Source: Paragorgia papillata (Eukaryota > Cnidaria > Anthozoa > Scleralcyonacea > Coralliidae). From it: a stretch of DNA of 64,000 bases. The notes below the pieces were generated by a model. That model made no database searches, was not told the origin of the DNA, and saw nothing but the letters and a program-made list of their open reading frames with translations. The stretch covers positions 5,199,501 through 5,263,500 of the forward strand of contig JAWNZC010000337.1 of NCBI GenBank assembly GCA_035771165.1. Reading direction: 5' to 3'. Below, piece by piece: positions 11,583 through 22,337 of this stretch (the stretch's first letter is position 1; each line of letters opens with the position of its first letter). The translations under genes and the position numbers were made by a program.

Positions 11583-11742
11583 CTAATTGATACCAGAGGA
11601 AGAGAAACAGACTTACTATGACATATTTGGTAAGCATCATCGTATATATAAATAGACCAAAAAACAACACAACACCAGGTCATCATATCCCTTAAATTAA
11701 CATACCGTATATTCTTCGCCATGCAATTTAAACTTTATTTAA

Positions 11743-12050
11743 CAATTATTCGCCGAAGGCGAGGTGAATATCGGCGAATAATAACCGAGACGAAGTCGAG
11801 GTTATTATCCACTGAGCCCGAGGTGAATAATTGTTTTAGTATAAATACACATTCTCGTACTTTTAGGAACAACATTTTCTCTAAAATTGTTAATTACCTC
11901 GTCTGTCGCATTGACAAATTGGCTGGTGGCCATTTTGAATAAACGCTGTAGGTGATTATTGAGAATTAGTCCGAAGTAGCTGCTGCTCGACCAATCAGCG
12001 CGCGCGATTTGCTACAATCACCTGTGTATTTATACTAATGGGCATTATTG
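11743..12050. repeat. Dispersed repeat with ATTCGCCGAAGGCGAGGTGAAT palindromes
   Basis: Short inverted units (ATTATTCGCCGAAGGCG, then GGTGAATATCGGCGAATAAT) open the element, and CACCTGTGTATTTATACTAA closes it near 12040. A relative lies at 23039-23189. Non-coding. Confidence 0.45.
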
Positions 12051-12292
12051 CAATTGGCAACCTATCAATTAACTGTCGAAAGCTGTTCGCGTGGGTTTAA
12101 TATGTAAAAGTAAATACTTTCGGGAAAGTTTCCCTACAATGATTAACTCCTAAGTCCTATCTTTTGCAATACATTTCAAGATATAGTAACGGGTGCATGA
12201 CTTTTAGTTGATTTGTTCGGAATGAAATAACAAGTGTCAAATCAGTAACTAACTAGTTTCAAATAAAGCTATATTTATCGTTGGTCTCTCAC

Positions 12293-12343
12293 CTTTCCTG
12301 GCCTTCAAACTTTAAGGCATATTCTTCTAATTCTTTCTCACAA
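12293..12343 (-). CDS. HMMR: HMMR exon 22
   Basis: 51 nt, phase 2 to 2, acceptor ATTTTACAG, donor AAAG|GTGAGA. It encodes CEKELEEYALKFEGQE, coiled coil. It is the last of four symmetric phase-2 exons in a row. Confidence 0.86.
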
Positions 12344-12417
12344 CTGTAAAATAGCACGATACAAATTAACTTAGTAACAATAAAGATAAATAAATATAGA
12401 TAAACTATTAGATGACC

Positions 12418-12560
12418 TGATATACTGCCGAAACAGAGAACGTAGGAGTCTGAACGTTTCGAGCGAAGGCCGTTCGTCAGAGAGAAACGTGGCGAAGGGG
12501 CCTTCGGTCGAAACGTTAGACTCCTACGTTTTTTGTTTCAGCAGTATATCTAACCTTACT
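12418..12560. repeat. Inverted CGAAGG hairpin units (Penelope-like end)
   Basis: GAACGTAGGAGTCTGAACGTTTCGAGCGAAGGCC is followed by its approximate inverse, then CAGCAGTATATCTAACCTTACTA. The same family recurs at 15710, 27540, 31310, 45235 and 56600. Confidence 0.5.
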
Positions 12561-12731
12561 ACGCAGCACGCTACTTTTATTTCACTGTTTGTATTAGATG
12601 ACCTACTATATTGCTTTAAAACTACATCTAGAATACTTTTTTTTGTTAAATTAACACCCTTCGGGCCTCGGTAACTAGCGTAGTTACTGATATGATAAGT
12701 TGTACGTATGTATGTAGTGCATGTGGTACGC

Positions 12732-12940
12732 TAGCCTGGTACACTGGCCCAATCAAAGAATATGGGCCAGGTAACCACTAAAGACTTCTGCTTTCCTATT
12801 GGTTAAAATTTCGCGCGTTTTTATTGACTATGAGTAAAACTGCAATTGTCATAAGTGGATTTAGCCCTGATGACGCGAGAATGAGATTAGTGGTCACCTG
12901 GCCCATATTTCTTTTGAAATTGGGCCAGGGTACCAGGCTA
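12732..12940. mobile_element. hAT-like MITE, second copy of the 3425 family
   Basis: The ends TAGCCTGGTACACTGGCCCA and GGGCCAGGGTACCAGGCTA are inverted. The flanks TGGTACGC and GTGTACGC resemble an 8-bp target duplication. It is inserted in the 5' part of a tRNA-derived SINE, whose remainder continues at 12941. Confidence 0.65.
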
Positions 12941-12960
12941 GTGTACGCTTGCGAGCTTGC

Positions 12961-13015
12961 ATGGTGTAATGTGCTTAGAGCGTCTGACCGGTCATTAGAA
13001 TGTCGCAGGTTCGAG
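12961..13015 (+). repeat. tRNA-like SINE fragment
   Basis: It contains GAGCGTCTGACCGGTCATTAGA and the B box GCAGGTTCGAG, the same head as the copies at 13546 and 30845. Truncated at the 3' side. Confidence 0.5.
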
Positions 13016-13545
13016 TAATTAGGGACCTTAAGATGCTAGGACGACGACGGCGGTTAAAAAGCAATTCAAATTTTAGCATTAAAAATAAGTCACGGTTAAC
13101 TGACTACTGTATTCAATACTCGAAGCTTGTTTTTTAATATTCAAAGTTTTAAAACGGTTGCAGTGTCTGTGTTAAGGCAATCTCAGACAACAGTTCTCAT
13201 CACCCCACGAGTCAACGTCGTCCTGAAGACGTGAAAATGCTCTGAGTGGCGTTGTATACAGAGTGAGGATGGTGTCCAGATTACTCCTGGGACTAGAAAT
13301 TATTCATTATCTTTGTTTTGCAAGAAGAATGCTTTTGTTTGAAGGATGTCATCCTCGAAGTTGCCGTCGTAGATCTTAAGGACCCTATTGAGCTTGACGA
13401 ACGTCCACAAAACGCCTGTTCCATTACACCAAGCTCGCCAGTACGTACAACTTATCATATCACTTTAACAACATCCCATATGCAAACGCTACCACTTAGA
13501 AGCACATATGACTATGAATTTGCAACCTTAGCTCTCTTTCCATCT

Positions 13546-13622
13546 GAGCCTTAGTGGCTCAATGGCTAGAGCGTCTAACCGGTCATTAGAGGGTTGCAGA
13601 TTCGAACCCTGTCTGGCGCTCA
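13546..13622 (+). repeat. tRNA-Thr-like SINE head
   Basis: A-box region GTGGCTCAATGGCTAGAGCG, anticodon stem TCTAA/TTAGA around a loop with GGT, B box GATTCGAACCC, and acceptor-like pairing of GAGCC with GGCGCTC. Position 33 is C in place of U. I read it as a pol III SINE head derived from a tRNA, and not as a gene. Confidence 0.55.
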
Positions 13623-13877
13623 GAACTCTTTTCTGAGTAATTGAACTTGACGAACGTCCACCAAATGTCTACTATACTTATACTGTAGCTTTCAGAAATT
13701 TCAAGTATAGAAAGTGCAATTTAGTGGTCAATTTTTATTTAAAATAATTAAAGTTTTAAAACCAGAAGAATACTTAGAGAACGTGGGAGTTGCTTTATAC
13801 GTTCGCAAAGGGTTTGTAATTAATTGTAATTAAAAAAGGCAAACAATTAGGCAAGACACGTTACAGATATAACAAAC

Positions 13878-13931
13878 CTCTGCAAGTCCATTTCTTTTTG
13901 CGATAGTTGTTTTTGTGTTTCAACAAGGCGT
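13878..13931 (-). CDS. HMMR: HMMR exon 21
   Basis: 54 nt, phase 2 to 2, acceptor TAAACTTAG, donor AGAG|GTTTGT (weaker than the others). It encodes RLVETQKQLSQKEMDLQ, coiled coil. Confidence 0.85.
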
Positions 13932-14062
13932 CTAAGTTTATAACAAAAACAACAAAAAGCAAAGTTCAGAAAAAAAAATATCATTATGATTCGATCAGTA
14001 ATTGACAACGACATAGTCCCCGGAATTCTAGGGACTATGAAAAAATTTGGAAATATCCTATA

Positions 14063-14776
14063 GGTGGTTTTCACTGTGACGTCACAAAATTCTGAAATGT
14101 TTATTATTAAACCTAAAAGGTTGGTTGTTTTATTATTTTGTAGATCGTTATTACGAGTCTTCCTGGAAAATTTTAAGTCGATACAAGTTTTCCTTCTTGA
14201 GTTACAGAATCTTGAATAATATTATTGCTGACGTCAGCATAATTTTCAAATGTCAGTAAAAGCCGCATTGTGTACACAATTAAACGTATAAAGCTTTGTT
14301 AAGCTTTTAGAAGTGATGTCTAATTACATCTGATGTACAATCTGAAAACTCTGGCAAAAACTACATACGAGCATATGCGAGCGTTTGTTTTTCGGCCGCC
14401 ATGTTTGTGTACCTAATTGGCGTCTGTGAAGGTACACAAATATGGCGGCCAAAAAACGAATGCTCATATAAAGTGTAGTTTCAACCAGAATCTTTAGATT
14501 GTACATCAGATATAATTAGACATCTCTTCTAAAACTTAACCAAGCATGGTATGCCTAACTGTGTGTACAAAGTGGCTTTTAACAACATATGAAAATTATG
14601 CTGACGTCAGCAATAATATAATTAAAAACTCTGTAACTCAAGAAGGAATGGTTGTATCAACTTACAATTTTCCAGGAAAACTCGTAATAACGATCTACAA
14701 AATATATAAAACAACCAACGTTGTCGGTTTAATAATAAACATTTTAGAACTTTGTGACGTCACAGTGAAAACCACC
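14063..14776. repeat. Nested foldback element, 714 bp
   Basis: The ends GGTGGTTTTCACTGTGACGT and its inverse are joined by arms of about 240 bp (TTATTACGAGT and ACTCGTAATAA, GCTGACGTCAGCA in both). In the centre (14309-14528) is a second inverted pair built on AATTACATCTGATGTACAAT. An open frame at 14546-14974 runs over the arm and is not a gene. Confidence 0.75.
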
Positions 14777-14875
14777 CAGAGCAAGTATATCCTGGCCGTG
14801 GAAAAAAGAAAAAAAAAAGAAAGGAAACGCTGGCTCTGGAAACGAGGTACATTAAGGCCTTTCACACAACGCCAT

Positions 14876-15145
14876 ACCCTGCGAGTCAGAGCCCCTTTCC
14901 GACCTACGCAAGCTTCGGGGGAAAGTGGGCTCTGCCAACAAACTCGATCTTCGCCCCAAGTTTGGGGGAAATAGGAAGCAGTAAAGTAAGCAGGAAAATA
15001 GGAAGTGACGCGTTAGAGCCTGGGCCCAAAATAGTATCTTGGCAACCGTTCACGCATGCTCAAAAAGAAATATAGAGTTTGTTGGCAGAGCCCACTTTCC
15101 CCCAAAGCCTGCGTAGGTCGGAAAGGGGCTCTGACTCGCAGGGTA
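14876..15145. mobile_element. Foldback MITE with CCCTGCGAGTCAGAGCC ends, TA flanks
   Basis: The ends CCCTGCGAGTCAGAGCCCC and its inverse are flanked by TA. The inner part has TTTGTTGGCAGAGCCCAC, inverted. Relatives lie at 31900-32190 and 63558-63824. Confidence 0.7.
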
Positions 15146-15268
15146 ACAGCGCCATTAGGAGTTGTTGAAATATCTAGTTCACTTAGTCAATTTTACATTA
15201 AAATTCTTAAAAAAAAAGGTTCGAATTTCTCCACTTTCAAGTTGTCCAATATTAAAAGAGGAATATGT

Positions 15269-15620
15269 TCCAACCTCGTACCCAGAGCCATTTGTAAGAT
15301 GGCGGGAACAAATGGCCCTGGTGGAGGCTAGCTCAAAATGCGCAGTATATTGCGCATTTTATTAACTAGAACTCAGTTCTTTACACAGTAATTACACCTA
15401 ATTATTGCATGGTTTAAAATATAATTGCCCGTGCCGTGTGCAGGAACAACCAAGAAGGTCAAAATACAATTTAAAAAAAAATAATACAAAATCAAACCGT
15501 CATGATTTACGCCATAAGCTCTTGACCAATCAGAGGCAGAGATAGCCTGGCCTCCACCAGGGCCATTTGTTCCCGCCATCTTGGCGCAGTTCCTTACAAA
15601 TGACCCTGGGTACGAGGTTC
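15269..15620. repeat. Foldback MITE with AACCTCGTACCCAGAGCC ends
   Basis: AACCTCGTACCCAGAGCCAT and its inverse (GACCCTGGGTACGAGGTT) enclose inverted AAGATGGCGGGAACAAATGG blocks. The same end family marks 17255-17330, 17528-18206 and 32982-33903. Confidence 0.65.
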
Positions 15621-15711
15621 AAATTAAAAAATCTCCAAAATCTCGCGTAATTGGAACCGGATACGAGATTGCTACATTTTAGTCATCGAAATATAGTAAG
15701 GTTTGGGTACT

Positions 15712-15855
15712 GCCGAAAATTTTGAACGTAGTTTCTAGCGTATCGAGCTTAGGCCCTTCGTCAGAGAGAAAACGTTTTCTTTCTGACGAAGGGACTTCGC
15801 TCGAAACGTTAGAAACTACGTTCAATATTTTCGGCAGTACCCAAACCTTACTATA
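15712..15855. repeat. Inverted CGAAGG hairpin units (Penelope-like end)
   Basis: ACTGCCGAAAATTTTGAACG is inverted as CGTTCAATATTTTCGGCAGT around two facing CTGACGAAGGG...CGAAACGTTAGAAAC units. No body of an element is attached. Confidence 0.5.
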
Positions 15856-15914
15856 TATTTCGATTTGTATTTCAGCACACTTCTTTTATTTCATTACTTA
15901 TATTTTAGTTATAC

Positions 15915-15968
15915 CTTCCATATTCTTGCTTTAGTTTGTTTGTTTTCTCCCCTGCAGCAGTAAGAGAT
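15915..15968 (-). CDS. HMMR: HMMR exon 20
   Basis: 54 nt, phase 2 to 2, acceptor GCGTTTCAG, donor GAAG|GTATAA. It encodes SLTAAGEKTNKLKQEYG, predicted coiled coil. Confidence 0.82.
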
Positions 15969-16185
15969 CTGAAACGCAAAAATATATTTGTCGTACACGC
16001 CTTATTTCGGAAAAGTGCACGATCCCAGAAAACCCCCCCGGATCCCTCACCAAGAAAAAACAACAAAAAAACAAAACAACCTGAAAACAAACAAATTAAA
16101 TAAAAAAACAAAACAAAAGCAGAAAACAAAGGCATGATAGTCTTTACACGTACTAATAATTTTTACAAACCAAAATACTGCTTAC

Positions 16186-16245
16186 CTGTTTTCATCACGA
16201 ACTTTCGTCAGTAGTTCCTTAAGTTTTTCAATTTCTTCGATATAA
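16186..16245 (-). CDS. HMMR: HMMR exon 19
   Basis: 60 nt, phase 2 to 2, acceptor TTAAAACAG, donor ACAG|GTAAGC. It encodes YIEEIEKLKELLTKVRDEN, with clear heptad spacing of Ile and Leu. Confidence 0.88.
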
Positions 16246-17390
16246 CTGTTTTAATAATACAAAACCGAATTAACTAATTACCAAAAAAATTGTATAAAAT
16301 GAAACGATTTTATTATTATTATTAATTGTTTCAGAAAATTTTTATTCTTGCGATTCGTGCGAGACTCGACTCTAACGCGTTATGCATGAGTCAATATTAC
16401 CCCCCCCCCCCACCCAGGGGAAAGGGGGAGATTTGTTTTTGCCACCACCCAAATACACACCAAAGCCCACATACCTGGGGAATGATTTCGAAAATAAAAC
16501 TCAACAAATAGCCCTCTACCTGGGGCCGTCACCCTGATTATAAAAACAGATAACATAATGTCCTTTAAATAAACATACAGAGTACAGACAACTGTAGAAC
16601 ACACTATCTACACAAACTTTGAGATATTGTACCTAGAGTATATCTGAACAATATTTAAATACTATAAATAGATATGTAAAAGTCAACTTTATACTCGAGA
16701 AAATAGAATTTCAAACTGCCAAATGGCCAAAGCGATCCAAAAGGATGAAAATATCCGATGCTTCCTCGTGGCTTCTTTTAAGCTTTCTTGTGTACGGCTG
16801 CTGACCATAAAGACTGCAGATATTATACGAAGCCCCTATCTGGGGATCCCCAATAATCAAACTCCTGCAAACGCCCCAGAGCCCCGGGAACACATTCCCA
16901 TCAAATCCCCTGCTATCCCCACCTTTCCCCGGGGTGGGTGGGGGTTAATATCGACTCCTGCATTCGTGGTACAGACCACTTTCATAATGGCCACCAGTTT
17001 AAATATTTTTATGTACATCTAAATGAGCTTTTCTGGCCTCGTTATGAAGCAAATATTTTTTGAATTACAGACAAAAAAACGGGGCGAAAAAGACGGAATA
17101 AGATGCATATAAAAGAATATTCAAATTAGTTGCCATTATAAAAGTGGCATTGCAAAAGTATCATTGCATCCGTTTTCAGGCATAATAATGCTAGTAATAA
17201 TGCCATCTACCCATGCAATTTTATTAATGTTGAAATTACAGGACCCTAAATCAACCTCGTACCCAGGCTCTTTACACAGCGCTCCCATACTCGCAAGCAC
17301 CAAGCAAAGAGCCTAAGTACAAGGTTTGATGTAAACTTGCAATTGCAAGAAGGCTATATAGTTCTAGCCCCGTATTATACCTGACATTAC

Positions 17391-17461
17391 CTATTATTCT
17401 GTTTGATCACATTCTGGTTTTCAGCATTCACTTTTTCTAAATCATCGAGGGTTAGCTTGCA
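17391..17461 (-). CDS. HMMR: HMMR exon 18
   Basis: 71 nt, phase 0 to 2, acceptor TTTTTTTTAG, donor ATAG|GTAATG. It begins CKLTLDDLEKVNAENQNV, coiled coil. Confidence 0.87.
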
Positions 17462-17527
17462 CTAAAAAAAATAAGATTGTGTTTGGTAACTAAGACAATA
17501 GATTACTTTTAATAAGGCTGAAAACAA

Positions 17528-18206
17528 TCTCGTACCCAGAGCCTGCGATCCGTTTGGTCATTACCAAGGAACGGAGGCTCTGGGAAACTCCGATGAAAAA
17601 CTTCCCGAAATTGGGTTTTTGTTTCAGTCCTTTGTCCCAGTTCCCTATAATTTGTTACTGTCACCGTTGTTACCGACGATCTTTAGCATGTTCGAACTGA
17701 AGATCAGGAAAATATTTGTTTACCGATAAAGAATGGCCCAGTATGTTTTACAAAGCTGTGGGGCAAAGCGTTGCGATACAAACGGTCCCCCCAGCTTTTC
17801 TCTAAATCGTCAACCGCGTCGCCCGGTCGCGGCAGTGATTGGCTCAGCCGCTGAGGTAAGGAATTGTACTTTCTGTCAGGAATTTTGGCTAAACTACATC
17901 GACCTTGTATTCTCTAAAATCAAAACGAAACTGCGAAGAATTACGAGACGAGTCAGACGATGGATATTTGTTTGGCGACAAAGCGAGAATAATAATAGTT
18001 TTAACTTGTGAATTGTCAGAATTTTTGCTGTTTTGAATTACTTCATGTGTTCAATTGTATTTTGGGTCTGTCGTGTATAATTTACATTATTTGAAATTTT
18101 ACTGTTTTTAAACTAACCAATCAGATGACAAGTTTCATCGGAGTTTCCCAGAGCCTCCGTCCTTGGTAATGACCAAAAGGATCGCAGGCTCTGGGTACGA
18201 GATTGG
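17528..18206. repeat. Foldback element, 679 bp, with CAATCTCGTACCCAGAGCC ends
   Basis: The ends are CAATCTCGTACCCAGAGCCT and its inverse, with arms of about 75 bp (including TTGGTCATTACCAAGGAACG against its near inverse). The interior has an unmatched 92-residue reading frame (17733-18011) rich in Arg that I do not recognise. The element lies in HMMR intron 17. Confidence 0.7.
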
Positions 18207-18425
18207 GCTGAAAACAAACAGTTAAAACATCGGACCTAAACTTCAGTGAAACGCGGGTAACTGGTTGCGACGCTTACCCAGTAGGGGCGGAGAATGTTCT
18301 GTTCACTGAAAATTGCTATAATTGAAACATCTGCTGTTGCTCTATATATCATTTGGTATATTTAGAAAACTAATAGAGATAATTTACGGAAAGAAATCTA
18401 GAAGAAAAAAAAATCCGGTACGTAC

Positions 18426-18503
18426 CTCCTCAAGCTTAGTGGAAAGCATTTCCTTAGTTATCCGTTGTTCCTTCTTACATTCTCGGAGTATAGAAACATT
18501 TTC
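18426..18503 (-). CDS. HMMR: HMMR exon 17
   Basis: 78 nt, phase 0 to 0, acceptor ATAATATAG, donor GAG|GTACGT. It encodes residues 518-543, starting ENVSILRECKKEQRITKEML. Coiled coil. Confidence 0.88.
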
Positions 18504-18757
18504 CTATATTATTATGGAAACGCTAATTTAATAATAAAAAGTGAAAACTGTTGTATACACTTGTTACAATACTGATTGCAATACAGAACAGTGATTGATT
18601 TAAAAAAATATATAATAAAGTTCATACAGAAAATAATCCACTTGCATGTAGTTGTATGTTCGTAGTAAGATTATTAGAGTGAGTTCGTTTCATCTGTTGA
18701 TGGGGGACGTCATATTTGTATAATTAAGTAGGTAAACAGTATTTTAGATATTTCTAT

Positions 18758-19217
18758 AGGAATTGGCGATAAAAATTAAGTTTCTTTAATTTGAAAGAAC
18801 TCGTGAAATTGTAATAGAAGATCTTTTACAACTTTTTCGTATCTTCCTTCGTTTGCAAGATATTCACGCAAGATATTGTTTGATATGTAAATGAGATGGT
18901 CTCCGACATCAGGAGCAGGGTACAGTATTTTTACACAATGCAACATCAGTTATGAAATGTTCAATGTCACAAGACGTTTTTGTGTGCACAGTTTTAAGTG
19001 ATTTCGTTGAAGAAATTTAGAGATATACCTGATTTTGCTACGTGTGAAAATACAATACCCTTATCTGACGTCAGAGACCATCTCATTTACATATTAAACA
19101 AATTGAAATATCTTGAAAACGAAGAAAGATACGAACAAATTGTAAAAGATCTTCTATTACAATTTTATGAGTTCTTTCAAATTAGACAAACTTAATTTGT
19201 GTTGCCAATGTCATTTA
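18758..19217. repeat. Degenerate MITE related to 5140-5642
   Basis: GGAATTGGCGATAAAAATTA and the right part CTTAATTTGTGTTGCCAATG are inverted. The inner segments TTTGAAAGAACTCGT and ACGAGTTCTTTCAAA type match the 5140 element. TTAA remains only on the right. Confidence 0.6.
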
Positions 19218-19364
19218 AGCGATGAAATTGGGTAAATTTTTTTTGCAAGTTGCAAGAAAAATGTTAATCGCATTGTGTAACAGCAGCTTTACATAGCAAA
19301 ACAAATATTTGGCAACACCATATACATATGTAGCTTGGTATATTATCTTGTAAGGTAGTATTAC

Positions 19365-19515
19365 CTGCGCTTCAGTAAGCTCCTCGCTGACCTTCATCAT
19401 GTTCCCCTTCGTTGTTTGGAAATCTTGTTCTAGTTGCAAACGATTTTGACACTCGATGTCGTAGTCCTTTTTCATGTCTTTAAAAGCCTGGTTTATGGTC
19501 TTGTATTCTTCCTGG
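19365..19515 (-). CDS. HMMR: HMMR exon 16
   Basis: 151 nt, phase 2 to 0, acceptor GTTATTTACAG, donor CAG|GTAATA. It encodes QEEYKTINQAFKDMKKDYDI and on through KVSEELTEAQ, a strong coiled coil. Its incoming phase fits only a GC donor on exon 15. The 1.75-kb inverted repeat begins about 16 bases upstream of this acceptor. Confidence 0.9.
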
Positions 19516-19531
19516 CTGTAAATAACAAACG

Positions 19532-21287
19532 TAAGATATAAGCAAGAGAGCATAAAGGTAACAGAGAGAGAGGGAATGTATAGTTATGGGTCTAGCTCTA
19601 CCCAAATTCCTCTTAAGGTCTTCATTAAGGTTTGCAGGGTCATTTCGGTAAATCTTGTTACGTTCAGTCATAGTCTTTCTGTCTATGGTTATTGCTGTCT
19701 TTAAAATAACTATTACAGAATTGTTCTGTCCACTGAACAGCAGAAGAACCACACTTAAGTATTTGTTGAAAACAGTAGTGCGTTGGCGTTTGAAATTTGT
19801 CAAATTTTCACGATTTTCGTCTATTTAGGGCCTGTTTATATGTTCCCGGTGTAGATAATTTACTGTTATTTTCGCGGTTGCGTTTATATGGAGACCGGGA
19901 CGTCCCGGTGTACTGGGATCTCGGTACACCGGGACAGATTTTTCCCCATATAAACGCGACATCCCGGTACACCGGGATGAAGTTTACTGAACTACAATGC
20001 TTGTAACTTTGAATATTACGGTCAGAATTTCGTCCAAACGGTCAGGTCTAAAGACAAAACACTGAATAAAAGTGAAATAACTTCTAACATAGTAGAATTT
20101 GTGTGAGTTTTTGCTTTTTTTGTCCATTTCCTTAAATTCCCGCGCTTTTTGACCGGGGATGAAATTCATCCCGGTCAACCGGTACGAGCACTTTGCTTAC
20201 TCCATATAAACCCGGGATGGAATTCATCCCGGTACACTGGGATCATATAAACAGGCCCTAAGACGCATATCTCCATCTTTGGTCAAAATTTATAAAAATT
20301 GTCATCTGGTCAATTTATCCACGTAGAACACTACAAAAAAATATTAGAATGTTGTCAAGACAGATTTTTCGCTATACATGCACTTAATGGATTAAAAAAA
20401 GTTCTGTCCCGTAACATTTTTTAAAAACTAAGGATGTTGTCGAGTTTCTCCTATTTCTTTATGCACAAAATTTTAAAGAATTTTAATGAGGCTAAATGTA
20501 ATTTAGGCAAGGTAAAAAAGGAGACAATGCTAGTCAGCGGTCACTCATTAACTAAAACTAACTCGAACTAAAACGCTTGTTAGTATAATAATATGATGGA
20601 ATATAAACATCTGCTGCCATTCTCGACTGTTCGACAAGTCGCGAGTTACGCGCGAGGATTATCTCGTGAGATCTGAAAATCACTTAAGGTGGCTTTCTAC
20701 GGTAATTTTAAGAAAGGACTGGTAACGAGTATGGCGTCGGCACATGCGTAAATAGCAATCTTGTCGAGTTGATATTCTGTCACGTCAGCAGCCGTCCGAG
20801 CGATACAAATGCTCAAATATCACACATATGCTTCCGTAAAATTCTTTAAAATTTTGTGCATAAAGAAATAGGAAAAACTCAAACAACATACTTAAAAAAT
20901 TTCATGAGATAGAACTTTTTTCAATCCATTAAGTGTATAGGGAAAAATCTGTCTTGACAACATTCCCTAATATTTTGCTGTAGTGACCAGATGATAATTG
21001 TTTTAGAAATTTTGACCGAAGAGAACTGGAGATATGCGTCTAAATAGACGAAAACCGTGAACATTTGACAAATTTCAAACGCCATTATTACCATGGTAAC
21101 AGCAGATATTAGCACTACTGTATTCAACAAATACTTCATAAGCGTAGTTCAGTATACAGAACAATTTTGTAATAGTTATTTTAAAGACAGGAATAACCAT
21201 GACTGAAGGTAACAAGCCATGAAAAAACTAAAAATCTAGACCATTACTATACATTCCCTCTCTTACCTTAATGCTCTCTTGATCTAA
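19532..21287. repeat. Large inverted repeat, 1.75 kb, in HMMR intron 15
   Basis: Left-arm blocks (GAGGGAATGTATAGTTATGG, GTCTTTAAAATAACTATTAC, CAAATTTTCACGATTTTCGT, GTCAAGACAGATTTTTC, TATTTCTTTATGCACAAAAT) all recur inverted in the right arm between 20835 and 21287. The arms are about 600 bp with small differences. The left arm is split by a MITE at 19828-20262, and the right arm shows the empty site. A reading frame on the minus strand near 19610-19660 resembles part of 38465-38570. Confidence 0.8.
19828..20262. mobile_element. MITE with TTAGGGCCTGTTTATATG ends
   Basis: TTAGGGCCTGTTTATATG and its inverse CATATAAACAGGCCCTAA bound a segment rich in CCGGTACACCGGGAT palindromes. It interrupts the left arm of the 19532-21287 inverted repeat. 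The right arm preserves CGTCTAAATAGACG without insert, so the target was at TTA/TA. Confidence 0.75.
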
Positions 21288-22255
21288 GATAAACCATGCC
21301 ACTTTCATTTGTTTCAAGAGATTCACATTTATTAATCGTGCATGAATGGAGGAACACCACTTTCAATGAAAGTAAAGTACAGTACTGCATGGACACAGTA
21401 TGTTGTAGACCACTTCCATAATGGTTATAAAATAGTTAAAGTACCTATCACTCCAAATACGATATTACTGATACTGTCAAAATATTTTTTGATTTGAATT
21501 TTGATTTATTGTGTAATTGAGATTTGCATTTTCAAAATGGTAATTAGACTTGCTCCATGACGTCAAAGTAGACATCTGTGTTTCTTTCTCCCTTTTCCTA
21601 TAATAAACTGCTTAAAAATTTTAATGAAGAAAAATATGATCGGAAATATAGAATATGCTAAATCAAGTATGTCATCAACGTGTGAACAATGGCCGACACT
21701 CTAATCACATAGAAATAGCTTACCCAAGCAAGAACACGAATTACAGTATAATTATATATTTAGTGACTAGATCTAACGCCAGGAAATAACTTTTTCAAGG
21801 TCTTTTTTGAAATTGACCTGGTAGAAATTTCACTAAATTGCGCATAGTTCCGGCGATATTGTTCAACGCCACCTGTAGGTATGCTGTTCTTTGTTCTTAA
21901 TACGGGTACTAGAATATTTGAGGTTGAGTTTGTGGATTTAGTTGACTATGTATTTTAATTTACTAGCATTTCAACACAACTGTGGCACGACGTGTGTCGT
22001 GGCCACTGCCCCCCCTGCCTAGTGTCCACCACTGCGTACGAAATGGGTAATATTTATTTTGGAATACAATTGACGTCATCCTCGTTACCATTTTGGAAAT
22101 ACAAACCTCAATATCACAATAAATAAAACCTCAAAATATTATAGATAAATAAATAAAAATAAATATTTTGACATTCAACTATACAGTATACACATAGAGC
22201 TTATACGAGTAATATCGTTTTAAGATTAGTAATCTTTTACTGCTAGAATACTCGC

Positions 22256-22337
22256 CTGTTGTACAAAGACGTTTTACTCAGCTTTAGTTCTCTTTGTAAA
22301 CTTTCGACCTCTGTATCTCGACCTTTCTGCAACACAG
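22256..22337 (-). CDS. HMMR: HMMR exon 15 (GC donor)
   Basis: 82 nt, phase 1 to 2, acceptor TTGTTCTAG. It encodes VLQKGRDTEVESLQRELKLS and so on. The 3' junction reads AACAG|GCGAGT. A GT donor 4 bases further on would put exon 16 out of frame and reach a stop within 12 codons, so a GC-AG intron is the consistent reading. Confidence 0.86.

Noticed and set aside
14546..14974. 142-codon open frame
   Set aside because: It runs over the arm of a foldback element and into a second MITE. The translation has no family likeness and the frame is a by-product of the repeat.
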